Assembly (NCBI RefSeq): GCF_013284245.2
Contig: NZ_CP085876.1
Coordinates: 3,827,001-3,891,000 of the forward strand
DNA length: 64,000 nt
Direction: 5' to 3'
Source of the DNA: Brevibacillus sp. DP1.3A
GTDB lineage: Bacteria > Bacillota > Bacilli > Brevibacillales > Brevibacillaceae
The notes below the pieces were generated by a model, which made no database searches, was not told where the DNA came from, and saw only the letters and a program-made list of their open reading frames with translations. Both the position numbers and the translations under genes were made by a program. Shown here piece by piece: positions 27,821 to 35,645 of the stretch; the stretch's first letter is position 1, and the number at the start of each line of letters is the position of its first letter.

Positions 27821-28759
27821 ATGCCCGTTCATCCGCAGATTCAACAAATATTAGACGTCTTCAACCGTTCACGCCATGATGTTGATTTCAACCAATTGAC
27901 ACCACAGATTATGCGAATGGCGACTGATCAAAACCGAGCTTCAGGCGAGGAACGTGAACAGGTAAAAAAGGTAGAGGATCTATCGCTTCCCTTAGAAGGT
28001 CGTTCTATTCCGATTCGCATATACACACCAGAAGGACATGCACCCTTCCCTGCACTCGTGTACTATCATGGAGGCGGATTCGTGATCGGCAATCTCGAAA
28101 CGGTAGACTCGGTATGTCGCAACTTCGCAAATAACGCAAAATGCGTGGTCATTTCTATCGATTATCGGCTCGCTCCTGAACATCCTTTTCCTGCAGGATT
28201 GGAAGATGCCTATGATTCTCTCCTATTTATTTCTGACCATGCTGATCAGTTTGGGATTGACCCATCGCGGATAGCAGTAGGCGGAGACAGCGCCGGAGGT
28301 AATTTTGCCACAGTCGTGAGTCTCATGGCTAAAGAGCGTCAGCGCCCGCCTATCGTTTTTCAATTATTAATCTATCCAGCCGTAGGAATTGTGGACACCG
28401 CTCCCTATCCATCCATGCAGGAAAATGCGAGTGGCTATTTGATGGATGTGGAATTGCTGAATTGGTTCCTCTCTCATTATCTACCACCTGCCGATCTCCA
28501 AAATCCATATCTTGATCCGATCAACGGAACCGATCTCACTGGTCTTCCTCCTGCCATGGTGATTACAGCCGAATACGACCCTTTGCGAGATGGCGGAAAA
28601 AATTATGCAGACAAGCTACGCGATAGCGATGTCGATGTCGTCTATCGAAATGAACAAGGCTTGATCCATTCCTTCATCGGATTCCATACCTCCATCAAGC
28701 AAGCGCAAGAATCGTTGGATGAGATGTCGGCACAATTACGAAAAGCATTCAAAATGTAG
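27821..28759 (+). CDS. Alpha/beta hydrolase, HSL-type esterase/lipase
   Basis: A 312-residue esterase of the hormone-sensitive lipase family. The oxyanion motif is HGGGF (about residue 79), the nucleophile elbow GDSAGGN (about 153), the acid AEYDPLRD and the base LIHSF. Length is typical. ATAGGGGGTC precedes the ATG. No signal peptide, so intracellular. Acts on short-chain esters in characterised relatives; natural substrate unknown. Flanked by two similar terminator-like palindromes, so monocistronic. Confidence 0.92.
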   Translation: MPVHPQIQQILDVFNRSRHDVDFNQLTPQIMRMATDQNRASGEEREQVKKVEDLSLPLEGRSIPIRIYTPEGHAPFPALVYYHGGGFVIGNLETVDSVCRNFANNAKCVVISIDYRLAPEHPFPAGLEDAYDSLLFISDHADQFGIDPSRIAVGGDSAGGNFATVVSLMAKERQRPPIVFQLLIYPAVGIVDTAPYPSMQENASGYLMDVELLNWFLSHYLPPADLQNPYLDPINGTDLTGLPPAMVITAEYDPLRDGGKNYADKLRDSDVDVVYRNEQGLIHSFIGFHTSIKQAQESLDEMSAQLRKAFKM

Positions 28760-28775
28760 GCCTTATTGGATAAAC

Positions 28776-28840
28776 AAAGCGTAAGCCTGCGAACAGGGGA
28801 TGTTCCTCTCCTTTCTCGACTGCTTGCGCTTCCTTTTTTT
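28776..28840 (+). terminator. Terminator-like palindrome after the esterase gene
   Basis: AAAGCGTAAGC and GCTTGCGCTT pair, with about 35 bases between, then CCTTTTTTT. It shares its outer arms with the element at 27717-27777. Confidence 0.65.
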
Positions 28841-28878
28841 CCAGAGCGCCATGTTCCATGGAAAGAAGGGGATTTTCT

Positions 28879-29424
28879 TTGGGAAGGGTGAAATCATTGA
28901 CTAGACATACAGACGACCAAGTGACCATTCGCTTCGTTCGTATCGAGGATGCGGCAGCCATTTTATCTTTGCAGCGTGATGTGGTTTATGAAGGGGAATA
29001 TTTTATTGCTGTTTCCGAAGAATTCGACAAAACCATGGAGCAGCAGCTTGAGTGGATACAAAACATCATCGACAATGACAGGGGAACCATGTTCGTAGCA
29101 GAAATAAACGGTGAATTGGCTGGCATGGTCGTGTTCGTTTCTCCGGCTCGCAAACGTTTGTCTCATACAGGTTCGATCACGATGATGATCCAGAAAGCTC
29201 ACAGAAATAAGGGCATCGGCAAGGTTTTATTGAAGGAGTTGTTAGCTTGGGCTGAGCAACATCCGCTCATTGAAAAAGTGAGCTTAGGGGTGTTCTCCAA
29301 CAATCTGAGAGCGATTGCTTTATACAAAAGCCTTGGATTTGTGGAAGAAGGACGAAAAGTGAAAGAATTCAAGCTGGCTGAGAATGAATACGCAGATGAT
29401 GTCCTGATGTACAAATTCGTATAG
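28879..29424 (+). CDS. GNAT family N-acetyltransferase
   Basis: Acetyl-CoA-dependent transferase of about 181 residues. The core starts at VTIRFVRIEDAAAI, and the acetyl-CoA site is QKAHRNKGIGKVLLKELLAW (Q/RxxGxG/A). The C-terminal ALYKSLGFVEEGR is the usual motif. The start is uncertain: TTG at 28879 (AAGGGG seven bases upstream), TTG at 28897 (GGAAGGGTG upstream) or ATG at 28858, which overlaps the preceding terminator region. Similar proteins acetylate amines, amino acids or ribosomal proteins; the substrate is not inferable. Confidence 0.88.
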   Translation: MGRVKSLTRHTDDQVTIRFVRIEDAAAILSLQRDVVYEGEYFIAVSEEFDKTMEQQLEWIQNIIDNDRGTMFVAEINGELAGMVVFVSPARKRLSHTGSITMMIQKAHRNKGIGKVLLKELLAWAEQHPLIEKVSLGVFSNNLRAIALYKSLGFVEEGRKVKEFKLAENEYADDVLMYKFV

Positions 29425-29448
29425 CGTCCATTCGTATTCCTTCCATGC

Positions 29449-29480
29449 AAAAAAGGACCTGCGCAACAGGTCCTTTTCTT
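29449..29480. terminator. Bidirectional terminator between the GNAT and EamA genes
   Basis: AAAAAAGGACCTG and CAGGTCCTTTTCTT around a 5-base loop. It serves the convergent genes on both sides. Confidence 0.85.
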
Positions 29481-29495
29481 ATGAGCACGTAAGCT

Positions 29496-30383
29496 CTATA
29501 CCGATTTAGATGGCTGAACAGATTGTTTCTTTTGAACACTGGCAACAATCACACCCACGACGATCAACAAGGAGCCTCCCACTTGAATCGACGTCACCTG
29601 CGAACCAAGCAGTAAAAACCCGACCAGCATCGCTACAAAGGGCTGCAAGTTAAGAAAAATAGCTGCTTTGCCCGTCCCTACCACTTTTAATTGTTGATTC
29701 CAGACGATTCCACAGATTCCTTGCATGAGAATCGCGGTCAAAATGAGCATCGCCCATGCCCACACTTCATGACTGATCTGCGCCCCTGGCTCAATCGTCA
29801 GCAGCGCCGCAGGAGTCAAAAACAACGTACCAACCGTCGTCGAGTACACGGTGGCAATAAAAGGCTGCACAGTTTGCGTCAGTTTGCGAATGATGATCAT
29901 AGAAGACGAGAATGTGACCATAGCAATCACAATGAGAAAGACTCCCTTGGAAATGGAGAGTCCTGCCCCAATACCGACTACGAAGAATGTTCCCAAGAGA
30001 GCCAAGCCAGACCCAATCTTCATACGCAAGGTAAACTGCTCCTTCAAAAACAAAGAGGCCAACACTGCGGTGACGATCGGCGCCAAGGAAAGAATCAACG
30101 ATGCCGTTGTCGCGTCTGTCGTCAAGAGCCCGTTGAAATAAGCCGTTTGATTCGCCAGCGTCCCAATCAATCCGAGCAATACAAGAAGTCCTAGCTCACG
30201 AGCGGTGATTTTTACGAATTTTTTGGTCAGCCACGCGTAAGTGATCAGAAACATAGATGTGAAAAGCAAGCGTACATCTGCCAAAAATAGCGGAGGAAAC
30301 TCTTTGACCAACATGCTTCCAAAAACAAAATTACTGCCCCACAGCGTCACACAAAAAAGCAACAGCAAGTACGACCGAATCAT
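29496..30383 (-). CDS. EamA/DMT family transporter
   Basis: A 295-residue membrane protein with ten predicted hydrophobic segments in two EamA repeats. The first begins LLLLFCVTLWGSNFVFGSML, given in part; the second is near VFLIVIAMVTFSSSMIII. The start at 30383 has AGAAGGAAC upstream; an earlier in-frame ATG (30410) lacks a site. Relatives export amino acids or other metabolites. Monocistronic; substrate unknown. Confidence 0.9.
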   Translation of the reverse strand: MIRSYLLLLFCVTLWGSNFVFGSMLVKEFPPLFLADVRLLFTSMFLITYAWLTKKFVKITARELGLLVLLGLIGTLANQTAYFNGLLTTDATTASLILSLAPIVTAVLASLFLKEQFTLRMKIGSGLALLGTFFVVGIGAGLSISKGVFLIVIAMVTFSSSMIIIRKLTQTVQPFIATVYSTTVGTLFLTPAALLTIEPGAQISHEVWAWAMLILTAILMQGICGIVWNQQLKVVGTGKAAIFLNLQPFVAMLVGFLLLGSQVTSIQVGGSLLIVVGVIVASVQKKQSVQPSKSV

Positions 30384-30512
30384 GAATGTTCCTTCTTTCA
30401 CCCGATGCATTATTCTTCCGTTAGCTATCGTACAGGAGAGTGCGAAAAAAGTCCATGAGCTGATCTGCTATAGTTTGATGGAAATTATGTTTGGTTGTAC
30501 GCACTGTCACAT

Positions 30513-30549
30513 AAAAAAGACCAGCGAACGAGTTGGTTCACTGGTCTTC
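30513..30549 (-). terminator. Terminator of the OatA-like gene
   Basis: Arms AAAAAAGACCAGCGAAC and GGTTCACTGGTCTT, with T-run on the minus strand. Begins 8 bp after the stop. Confidence 0.8.
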
Positions 30550-30556
30550 CCTTGTT

Positions 30557-32626
30557 TTATTGTACCATTTCTTCCAAAGGGGGTTCCTCAGTTGCCTCTA
30601 GTGCCCCTTCCATCTGCCCTGCCTCTTCTACTGCCGTCTCTGCCGCTTTCTCTTCCTCTTTCACTTCCGGCTTCTTCTCTGGCTCCGTCGGCGCGATTGC
30701 ACTCGCCACGAGTGCCGCGTATTTTTGCGAGCCTTCCTTATTCGGGTGAACACCGTCTTTGTAAAAGTAAGAGCTTTGCCCTTCACTTGCCGTATACCAA
30801 TCCACAAGAACGACATGCGGATGGGCTGCAGCAGTTTCCGCCAGCATCTTATTCACGACGCTTTCCCACGGTTTAGGTACGCGAGAGTTGACGAGAATGA
30901 TTTGCTCGACGCCATCTAGCGATTGCAGCAGCTTATTGAGCTGCCCTTTACTAAATGCGCCATTTGAGCCCAATTCAATCACGACGCGATTTCCCAATTG
31001 CCCTTTTGCCTTGAGCTGGGCAATCAAGTCAGGAGCCTGCGACATTTGTCTTCCGATTTTGGCATCCACGACGATTCCTGGCAATAGCTTCTCCAGGTGA
31101 GGAGCCACATCAAGCATGACAGAGTCACCAATCACCGTGATTCCTTTACCGGAGCCTATCGCTTTTAGCGGTTCCTGTTTTTGGTCAGGCTGTTTGGAAG
31201 CATTCGAATCTTTCTGCTTCTCCACAGGCTTCTGCTTTTGTGCGTTGTTATTTGGCTTCTGCTCGTTTTTCGGCTTTGTAGGTGGAGTAGCTGGTTTTTG
31301 AACCGTTTCCGGCTTCTTCTCTACGATTGGCACCTCAGGACCATGTGGCTTGTCGGGGACCTTTGTCTCAGTGACCGTCTGCGTTGGCTGCGTCACATTT
31401 CCAGCGGTCGCATCTGACGTGAGCGAAGCGATCCCATAATACGTGACACAAAGAGCAATCGCGCAACCAGTAGCCAATACACGGTTTAACCGTTTTGTTT
31501 TCTGTCCGGCCTTATTGGAACGATGCCAGATTCTGCCTAAGGCACCGTAGCGAATAGGCTCTTCGAGATATTTCCATGACAACGATGCCAGCAAAATGCT
31601 CGCGAGGAGCTGCAAAACCGCTCCAGGTACCGCCATCCACTCCCTTTCCGCTAAAAACGGATTCGTCCAAACGATAACAGGGTAGTGCCACAAATAAATC
31701 CCGTAAGAACGAACGCCGATCCAACGCAATGGCTTGCAGCCCATCCACTTTGCCAAGCTGCTTGCAGGATGTGCGAGTACTGCGACCAGCACGGCACTGA
31801 CAACCGACAAGAGGACTAGCCCGCCCTCGTACAAATAATCATCATATTGATTCGTGTTCCAAATGCTGTACAAAAGAATCCCTAAGCTCAAGAGACCGCT
31901 TAGATCAAGCGTAATCCGCGCTTTTTGTGAAATGTTCGTCGTAAGCAAGCGACTCGGCCACATCATGGCGAGTGCGGCACCGATCAACAACCCGAATACC
32001 CGTGTGTCCGTTCCGTAATAAACACGACTCGGATCAAGACCTGGCTCATACATAACGGCCATGGAGATGGCGGATAGTGCAGCCAGCGCCAAAGTAATGA
32101 TCATGATTGGCCCCCTGCGCTTCAGGAAGCCTAGTCCCAGAGCGAGTACCAGCGGCCAAATGACATAAAATTGTTCTTCTACTGCCAATGACCACAGATG
32201 ACCTAATGGTGAAGGTGGACCGAATTTTTCAAAATAAGAAACGTCATGAAAAACAAGCCACCAGTTACTCACGTACAGAACGGCTGCTCCAACATCTCCG
32301 CGGATGGTATCCAACTGGTCTGGCGAAAAGATAGCCACCCCTGCCACTACCACAAACAGCATGAGGAAAAGCGCTGGGAGCAATCTTCTGGCACGGCGCA
32401 ACCAAAAGTCTTTCATGTCGAGTCTGCCATTCCGATTCCATTCTGCAATTAATAAGTCTGTAATTAAATATCCCGATAAAACGAAGAAAATACCGACACC
32501 CAGCAATCCCCCAGGTGCCCAGTCGTAATTCAAGTGATAAATAATGACTGCGAGTACCGCCAGTGCACGAAGCCCGTCGATCCCAGCCATGTATCGGCTG
32601 CTGGAGCCTTTGATCGATTCAGGCAT
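30557..32626 (-). CDS. Membrane O-acyltransferase with extracellular SGNH domain (OatA-like)
   Basis: A 689-residue two-domain enzyme. Residues about 1-390 form an acyltransferase-3 membrane domain of about ten or eleven segments (GIDGLRALAVLAVIIYHL at the start; the SLAVEEQFYVIWP motif). A Pro/Lys/Gln-rich linker of about 80 residues follows. The C-terminal SGNH domain has block I GDSVMLD, a SNGAF region and the catalytic DGVHPNKEG. The last 40 residues are an unusual acidic tail rich in Glu and Ala. OatA-type enzymes O-acetylate peptidoglycan and confer lysozyme resistance; that role is inferred from architecture. Other glycan substrates are possible. Confidence 0.88.
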   Translation of the reverse strand: MPESIKGSSSRYMAGIDGLRALAVLAVIIYHLNYDWAPGGLLGVGIFFVLSGYLITDLLIAEWNRNGRLDMKDFWLRRARRLLPALFLMLFVVVAGVAIFSPDQLDTIRGDVGAAVLYVSNWWLVFHDVSYFEKFGPPSPLGHLWSLAVEEQFYVIWPLVLALGLGFLKRRGPIMIITLALAALSAISMAVMYEPGLDPSRVYYGTDTRVFGLLIGAALAMMWPSRLLTTNISQKARITLDLSGLLSLGILLYSIWNTNQYDDYLYEGGLVLLSVVSAVLVAVLAHPASSLAKWMGCKPLRWIGVRSYGIYLWHYPVIVWTNPFLAEREWMAVPGAVLQLLASILLASLSWKYLEEPIRYGALGRIWHRSNKAGQKTKRLNRVLATGCAIALCVTYYGIASLTSDATAGNVTQPTQTVTETKVPDKPHGPEVPIVEKKPETVQKPATPPTKPKNEQKPNNNAQKQKPVEKQKDSNASKQPDQKQEPLKAIGSGKGITVIGDSVMLDVAPHLEKLLPGIVVDAKIGRQMSQAPDLIAQLKAKGQLGNRVVIELGSNGAFSKGQLNKLLQSLDGVEQIILVNSRVPKPWESVVNKMLAETAAAHPHVVLVDWYTASEGQSSYFYKDGVHPNKEGSQKYAALVASAIAPTEPEKKPEVKEEEKAAETAVEEAGQMEGALEATEEPPLEEMVQ

Positions 32627-32840
32627 GCTGGTGGCCTCCTATCGTTGCATGTTGGCGAGTGATTAATTCGTTCTGATTATTGATTCTTTTCGTACCCATC
32701 GTCCTTTTCATTTTTTTATGGTGATTCTTCGTGCTCGCCATGCAAAACATCTGCATTCTCCCCTTTTACTTCCGTTCTGTTTTCATCATTTGTTGTTGGG
32801 GGCAGTCATTACACATCGGGAATTGCGTGCTCTATGAATG

Positions 32841-32879
32841 CAAAAACCCCTGTTTCTGGAATCGTGCGAAAACGGGGTT
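32841..32879 (-). terminator. Terminator-like hairpin without an assigned gene
   Basis: Arms AACCCCTGTTT and AAAACGGGGTT; on the minus strand it ends GGGGTTTTTGC. No gene ends at it, so either an unannotated transcript stops here or it is a relic. Confidence 0.55.
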
Positions 32880-33170
32880 GGTCTCGTTCATTATCTTTAT
32901 GGAAAATGAATTCTTCCCATCATCGTTGCCCGTATTCAGGATGTGATGAACTACTCACTATCTCGTTGTTTTCTGGTCACTTACTCCCTTATATATGCAC
33001 CACACCTTCCTTATATTGGATGGTCTCACAAGGAAATTACCCGGTACTTGTCTTACGTTAGACTCTTGCTGAATAGTTGTTTGTAACCTGATTATATGAC
33101 GGTTTCGGGGGATAACTCGTTACAAACTGTTTACATTCTGAACATGTTTTTTCCCGGTAAAAACGTGGGA

Positions 33171-33211
33171 CAAAAAAAGAAGCTGCTGGTATACTTTCCC
33201 CCATCAGCTTC
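33171..33211 (-). terminator. Terminator-like hairpin downstream of small minus-strand ORFs
   Basis: GAAGCTGCTGG and CCATCAGCTTC with a T7 run on the minus strand. It would terminate a transcript through the ORFs at 33289-33893. Confidence 0.65.
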
Positions 33212-33288
33212 ACGAATGTAGATCATCGCAGACCACCACTGTCAGATGCAAAATGCAACGTGTTTACTTGTCACAAAAGATTTACGGA

Positions 33289-33582
33289 TCAATAGCCTGC
33301 ATCCGTTTTAATTTTTTGAGAGTTGTATTGACATTCCTGATTGTCATTAGTTGATAAACCTTTGAGCCAATAAGTTTCTGCTTGATGTAATGCCAAATCC
33401 AAAAGCTTGTATGTATCGTCTCTTCCAATTTGTGAGGAATTGCTTTGGAATCGGTATCCCCCGAAGTAAAGCACATCAACCACGGTCATTCCCCTATCAC
33501 TACCATTTTCGCCAATCGAATCGGGAAACACAAGACAAAAATAAAATCCCCATCGATTACCAGCACCGACGAGGATTTTCAC
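33289..33582 (-). CDS. Hypothetical protein, low confidence
   Basis: A possible 97-residue protein from a GTG at 33582 with a weak GGGAT site. I recognise no domain. The sequence contains plausible protein-like stretches (VKILVGAGNRWGFYFCLVFP; TYKLLDLALHQAETYWLKGL), and a good terminator lies about 80 bp downstream, which argues for a transcript. A second frame (33282-33479) overlaps it, so the reading frame is not certain. It could also be a decayed gene. Confidence 0.35.
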   Translation of the reverse strand: MKILVGAGNRWGFYFCLVFPDSIGENGSDRGMTVVDVLYFGGYRFQSNSSQIGRDDTYKLLDLALHQAETYWLKGLSTNDNQECQYNSQKIKTDAGY

Positions 33583-33596
33583 TTGATTATCCCAAG

Positions 33597-33893
33597 TTAA
33601 ATATGATGAGTAAACAAATAATTCAAGAAAAAACCACCGCTGACAACCGCAATCACCATGCATACGATGCCACTTTTCACCCGTTCGGAAAGCAACCGCA
33701 TAAATCCAAGACAGAAAAAGACTCCTGTGACCAAAAAGTAAGCGACTCCAACCCAAAAAACATGCCAAGGCAAGCTCGCAAAATCTACGTTACCCAAACG
33801 TGAACACCATCCCTGTCCGATTCTACTGATTACTTGTATGTACGATACTCCATTATAGCATTTGTTCACGCTTACTTTCCCATTTTTGCACAA
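33597..33893 (-). CDS. Small hydrophobic protein, low confidence
   Basis: Up to 98 residues, with a true start probably further in, near position 33805. The C-terminal 65 residues hold two strong hydrophobic segments (HVFWVGVAYFLVTGVFFCLG and GIVCMVIAVVSGGFFLNYLF) separated by MRLLSERVKS, the pattern of a small two-helix membrane protein. No good ribosome-binding site is seen. It could form a small operon with the ORF at 33289-33582, ending at the hairpin at 33171-33211. Confidence 0.4.
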   Translation of the reverse strand: MCKNGKVSVNKCYNGVSYIQVISRIGQGWCSRLGNVDFASLPWHVFWVGVAYFLVTGVFFCLGFMRLLSERVKSGIVCMVIAVVSGGFFLNYLFTHHI

Positions 33894-33986
33894 TGCGTAA
33901 CAGAAGTGTCATACATCCCGTCTTCATGTTTTCTACACAATCGTTTGGTACGCTTTCTCCAACAGCTCAAAGGAGGAAAAGTGCAC

Positions 33987-35603
33987 ATGAACAAACGGAA
34001 AATACGCCCATGGGCTTATCCCTTGGTTCTAGGTGGCGTTTTGCTGTTATCCGCATGCTCCACTGCCACTGACAATAACACGATGGATCATAACGGACAC
34101 AACATGAGTTCTTCCCCACAAACAACAACAGAAACGCAACCGCAACAAATGTCTGCATCCAGCGACTCGTCGATGGAGGTGCTTACAGGCAATACATTTA
34201 CCCTTACGGCAAAAGAAAATATGCTCCACCTCGATGACAAGACCATGAAAAACGCATGGACGTACAATGGCACCGTTCCAGGTCCACAGCTTCGTGTCAA
34301 ACAAGGGGAAACTATCAGTGTAACGTTGAAAAACGAATTGCCCGAGCCGGTCACCATTCACTGGCATGGCTTACCCGTCCCGAATAACATGGACGGAATC
34401 CCTGGCGTGACCCAAAATGCCGTAAAACCAAACGAAAGCTTCACCTACAAATTCAAGGTGGACGTTGCCGGGACATACTGGTACCACTCGCATCAAAACA
34501 GCGCCAAGCAGGTAGACAAAGGCTTGTATGGTTCACTAGTGGTAGAACCGACTACCCCCGAGCCAGCTGATAAGGACTTTACCCTCGTTCTGGATGAATG
34601 GATGCAGGACGATAGCATGGCGGAAATGCACGGAAGTGGTATGAGCCACGGCACGAGCGCCCCTTCTTCCGATAGCTCGTCCTCTGGTGGTCACAACATG
34701 GCCGGTATGCAGATGCCTATGAGTGACGCTGAGATGATGCCGTTGATGTATACGATCTTTTCAGTGAACGGAAAAACAGGCCCGGCAATCCAGCCTCTAT
34801 CTGTTAAAGAAGGAGAGAAGGTCAGAATCCGCCTGATCAATGCCGGATACTTGAACCACAAGCTGAACCTGCAAGGTCATGAATTTAAAATCGTAGCAAC
34901 AGACGGGCAACCCATCAATAATCCACCCCTCGTAGGAGGCCAGCTCCTCAATATAGGGCCAGGAGAACGATATGATCTCGAATTTGTCGCAAACAATCCT
35001 GGTAAATGGTTATTAGAGGAGCGCAGCACAAATCCAGGCGCCAAGTCGCTTGTCGTACCCATCGTCTACGAAGGCTCGGAAACAAAAACTGCCAAATCTG
35101 AAGCTGGTGACATGCCAACGATAGACATTACCAAATACGGCGAGGCGGCAAAAAGCAGCTTCACACTAGAGCAAAAGTATGACATCACGTATCAAATGGA
35201 TTTGAACACAGAGACGGCAGATGGAAGAATGGCCTTTACCATCAATGGAAAAACGTTCCCGGATGTCCCTCCACTCAACGTCAAAAAAGGCAATCTGGTC
35301 AAAGTCACGATGGTGAACAAATCACCAAAAGATATCCACCCGATGCATTTGCACGGACATTTCTTCCAAGTATTAAGCAAAAACGGACAGCCTATCACAG
35401 GCTCCCCTCTGGTCAAAGATACACTGAACATTTTGCCGGGTGAATCTTATGTAGTCGCCTTTGAAGCTGACAATCCAGGAGACTGGATGTTCCACTGCCA
35501 CGATTTGGGCCATGCTGCCCAAGGAATGGTATCCGAAGTAAAATATGAAGGCTTCAAGCCAGATTTCGTCGTTGACCCTACTGTCGGCAACATGCCTGAA
35601 TAA
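33987..35603 (+). CDS. Multicopper oxidase lipoprotein
   Basis: A 538-residue three-cupredoxin oxidase. The lipoprotein signal is PLVLGGVLLLSAC. All copper-site motifs are present: TIHWHGLPVP, YWYHSHQ, HPMHLHGHFF and WMFHCHDLGHAAQGM with the type 1 His/Cys/His/Met ligands. Between domains 1 and 2 (about residues 210-255) is a Met/His/Ser-rich insertion (many Met-X-Met and GHNMAGMQMPM). Such inserts bind Cu(I) in CueO/CopA-type oxidases. Start at the ATG at 33987 after AGGAGG. Likely oxidises Cu(I) or phenolics outside the cell; exact role is inferred. No copper sensor adjoins it. Confidence 0.93.
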   Translation: MNKRKIRPWAYPLVLGGVLLLSACSTATDNNTMDHNGHNMSSSPQTTTETQPQQMSASSDSSMEVLTGNTFTLTAKENMLHLDDKTMKNAWTYNGTVPGPQLRVKQGETISVTLKNELPEPVTIHWHGLPVPNNMDGIPGVTQNAVKPNESFTYKFKVDVAGTYWYHSHQNSAKQVDKGLYGSLVVEPTTPEPADKDFTLVLDEWMQDDSMAEMHGSGMSHGTSAPSSDSSSSGGHNMAGMQMPMSDAEMMPLMYTIFSVNGKTGPAIQPLSVKEGEKVRIRLINAGYLNHKLNLQGHEFKIVATDGQPINNPPLVGGQLLNIGPGERYDLEFVANNPGKWLLEERSTNPGAKSLVVPIVYEGSETKTAKSEAGDMPTIDITKYGEAAKSSFTLEQKYDITYQMDLNTETADGRMAFTINGKTFPDVPPLNVKKGNLVKVTMVNKSPKDIHPMHLHGHFFQVLSKNGQPITGSPLVKDTLNILPGESYVVAFEADNPGDWMFHCHDLGHAAQGMVSEVKYEGFKPDFVVDPTVGNMPE

Positions 35604-35607
35604 CCAT

Positions 35608-35645
35608 AAAAAAAGCAGGAAGCCACCCAGGCTCCTGCTTTTTTA
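35608..35645. terminator. Bidirectional terminator between the oxidase and helicase genes
   Basis: Arms AAAAAAAGCAGGA and TCCTGCTTTTTTT around an inner partial pairing. Serves the convergent multicopper oxidase and DinG-like genes. Confidence 0.85.

Larger units (their letters stand above)
32640..33288. other. About 650 bp without a convincing gene
   Basis: No ORF here has both a ribosome-binding site and a plausible composition. What is visible: two minus-strand terminator-like hairpins (32841-32879 and 33171-33211) and an inverted repeat GTTTGTAAC/GTTACAAAC about 33 bases apart at 33076-33126. The left end contains the upstream region of the OatA-like gene. It may hold a small RNA or gene remnants. 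Confidence 0.5.

Noticed and set aside
32731-33061. Two plus-strand frames of 71 and 75 codons in the gene-poor stretch
   Set aside because: No Shine-Dalgarno sequence and one crosses a stable hairpin; no recognisable protein pattern.
33076-33126. Inverted repeat GTTTGTAAC/GTTACAAAC as the end of an insertion element
   Set aside because: No transposase, no target duplication and only 9-bp arms; kept only as part of the unexplained interval.
33390-33803. 137-codon plus-strand frame in the 33-kb interval
   Set aside because: Very hydrophilic, shadow-like composition and no start signal. The minus-strand reading has membrane helices and a downstream terminator, so it is the better of two weak options.
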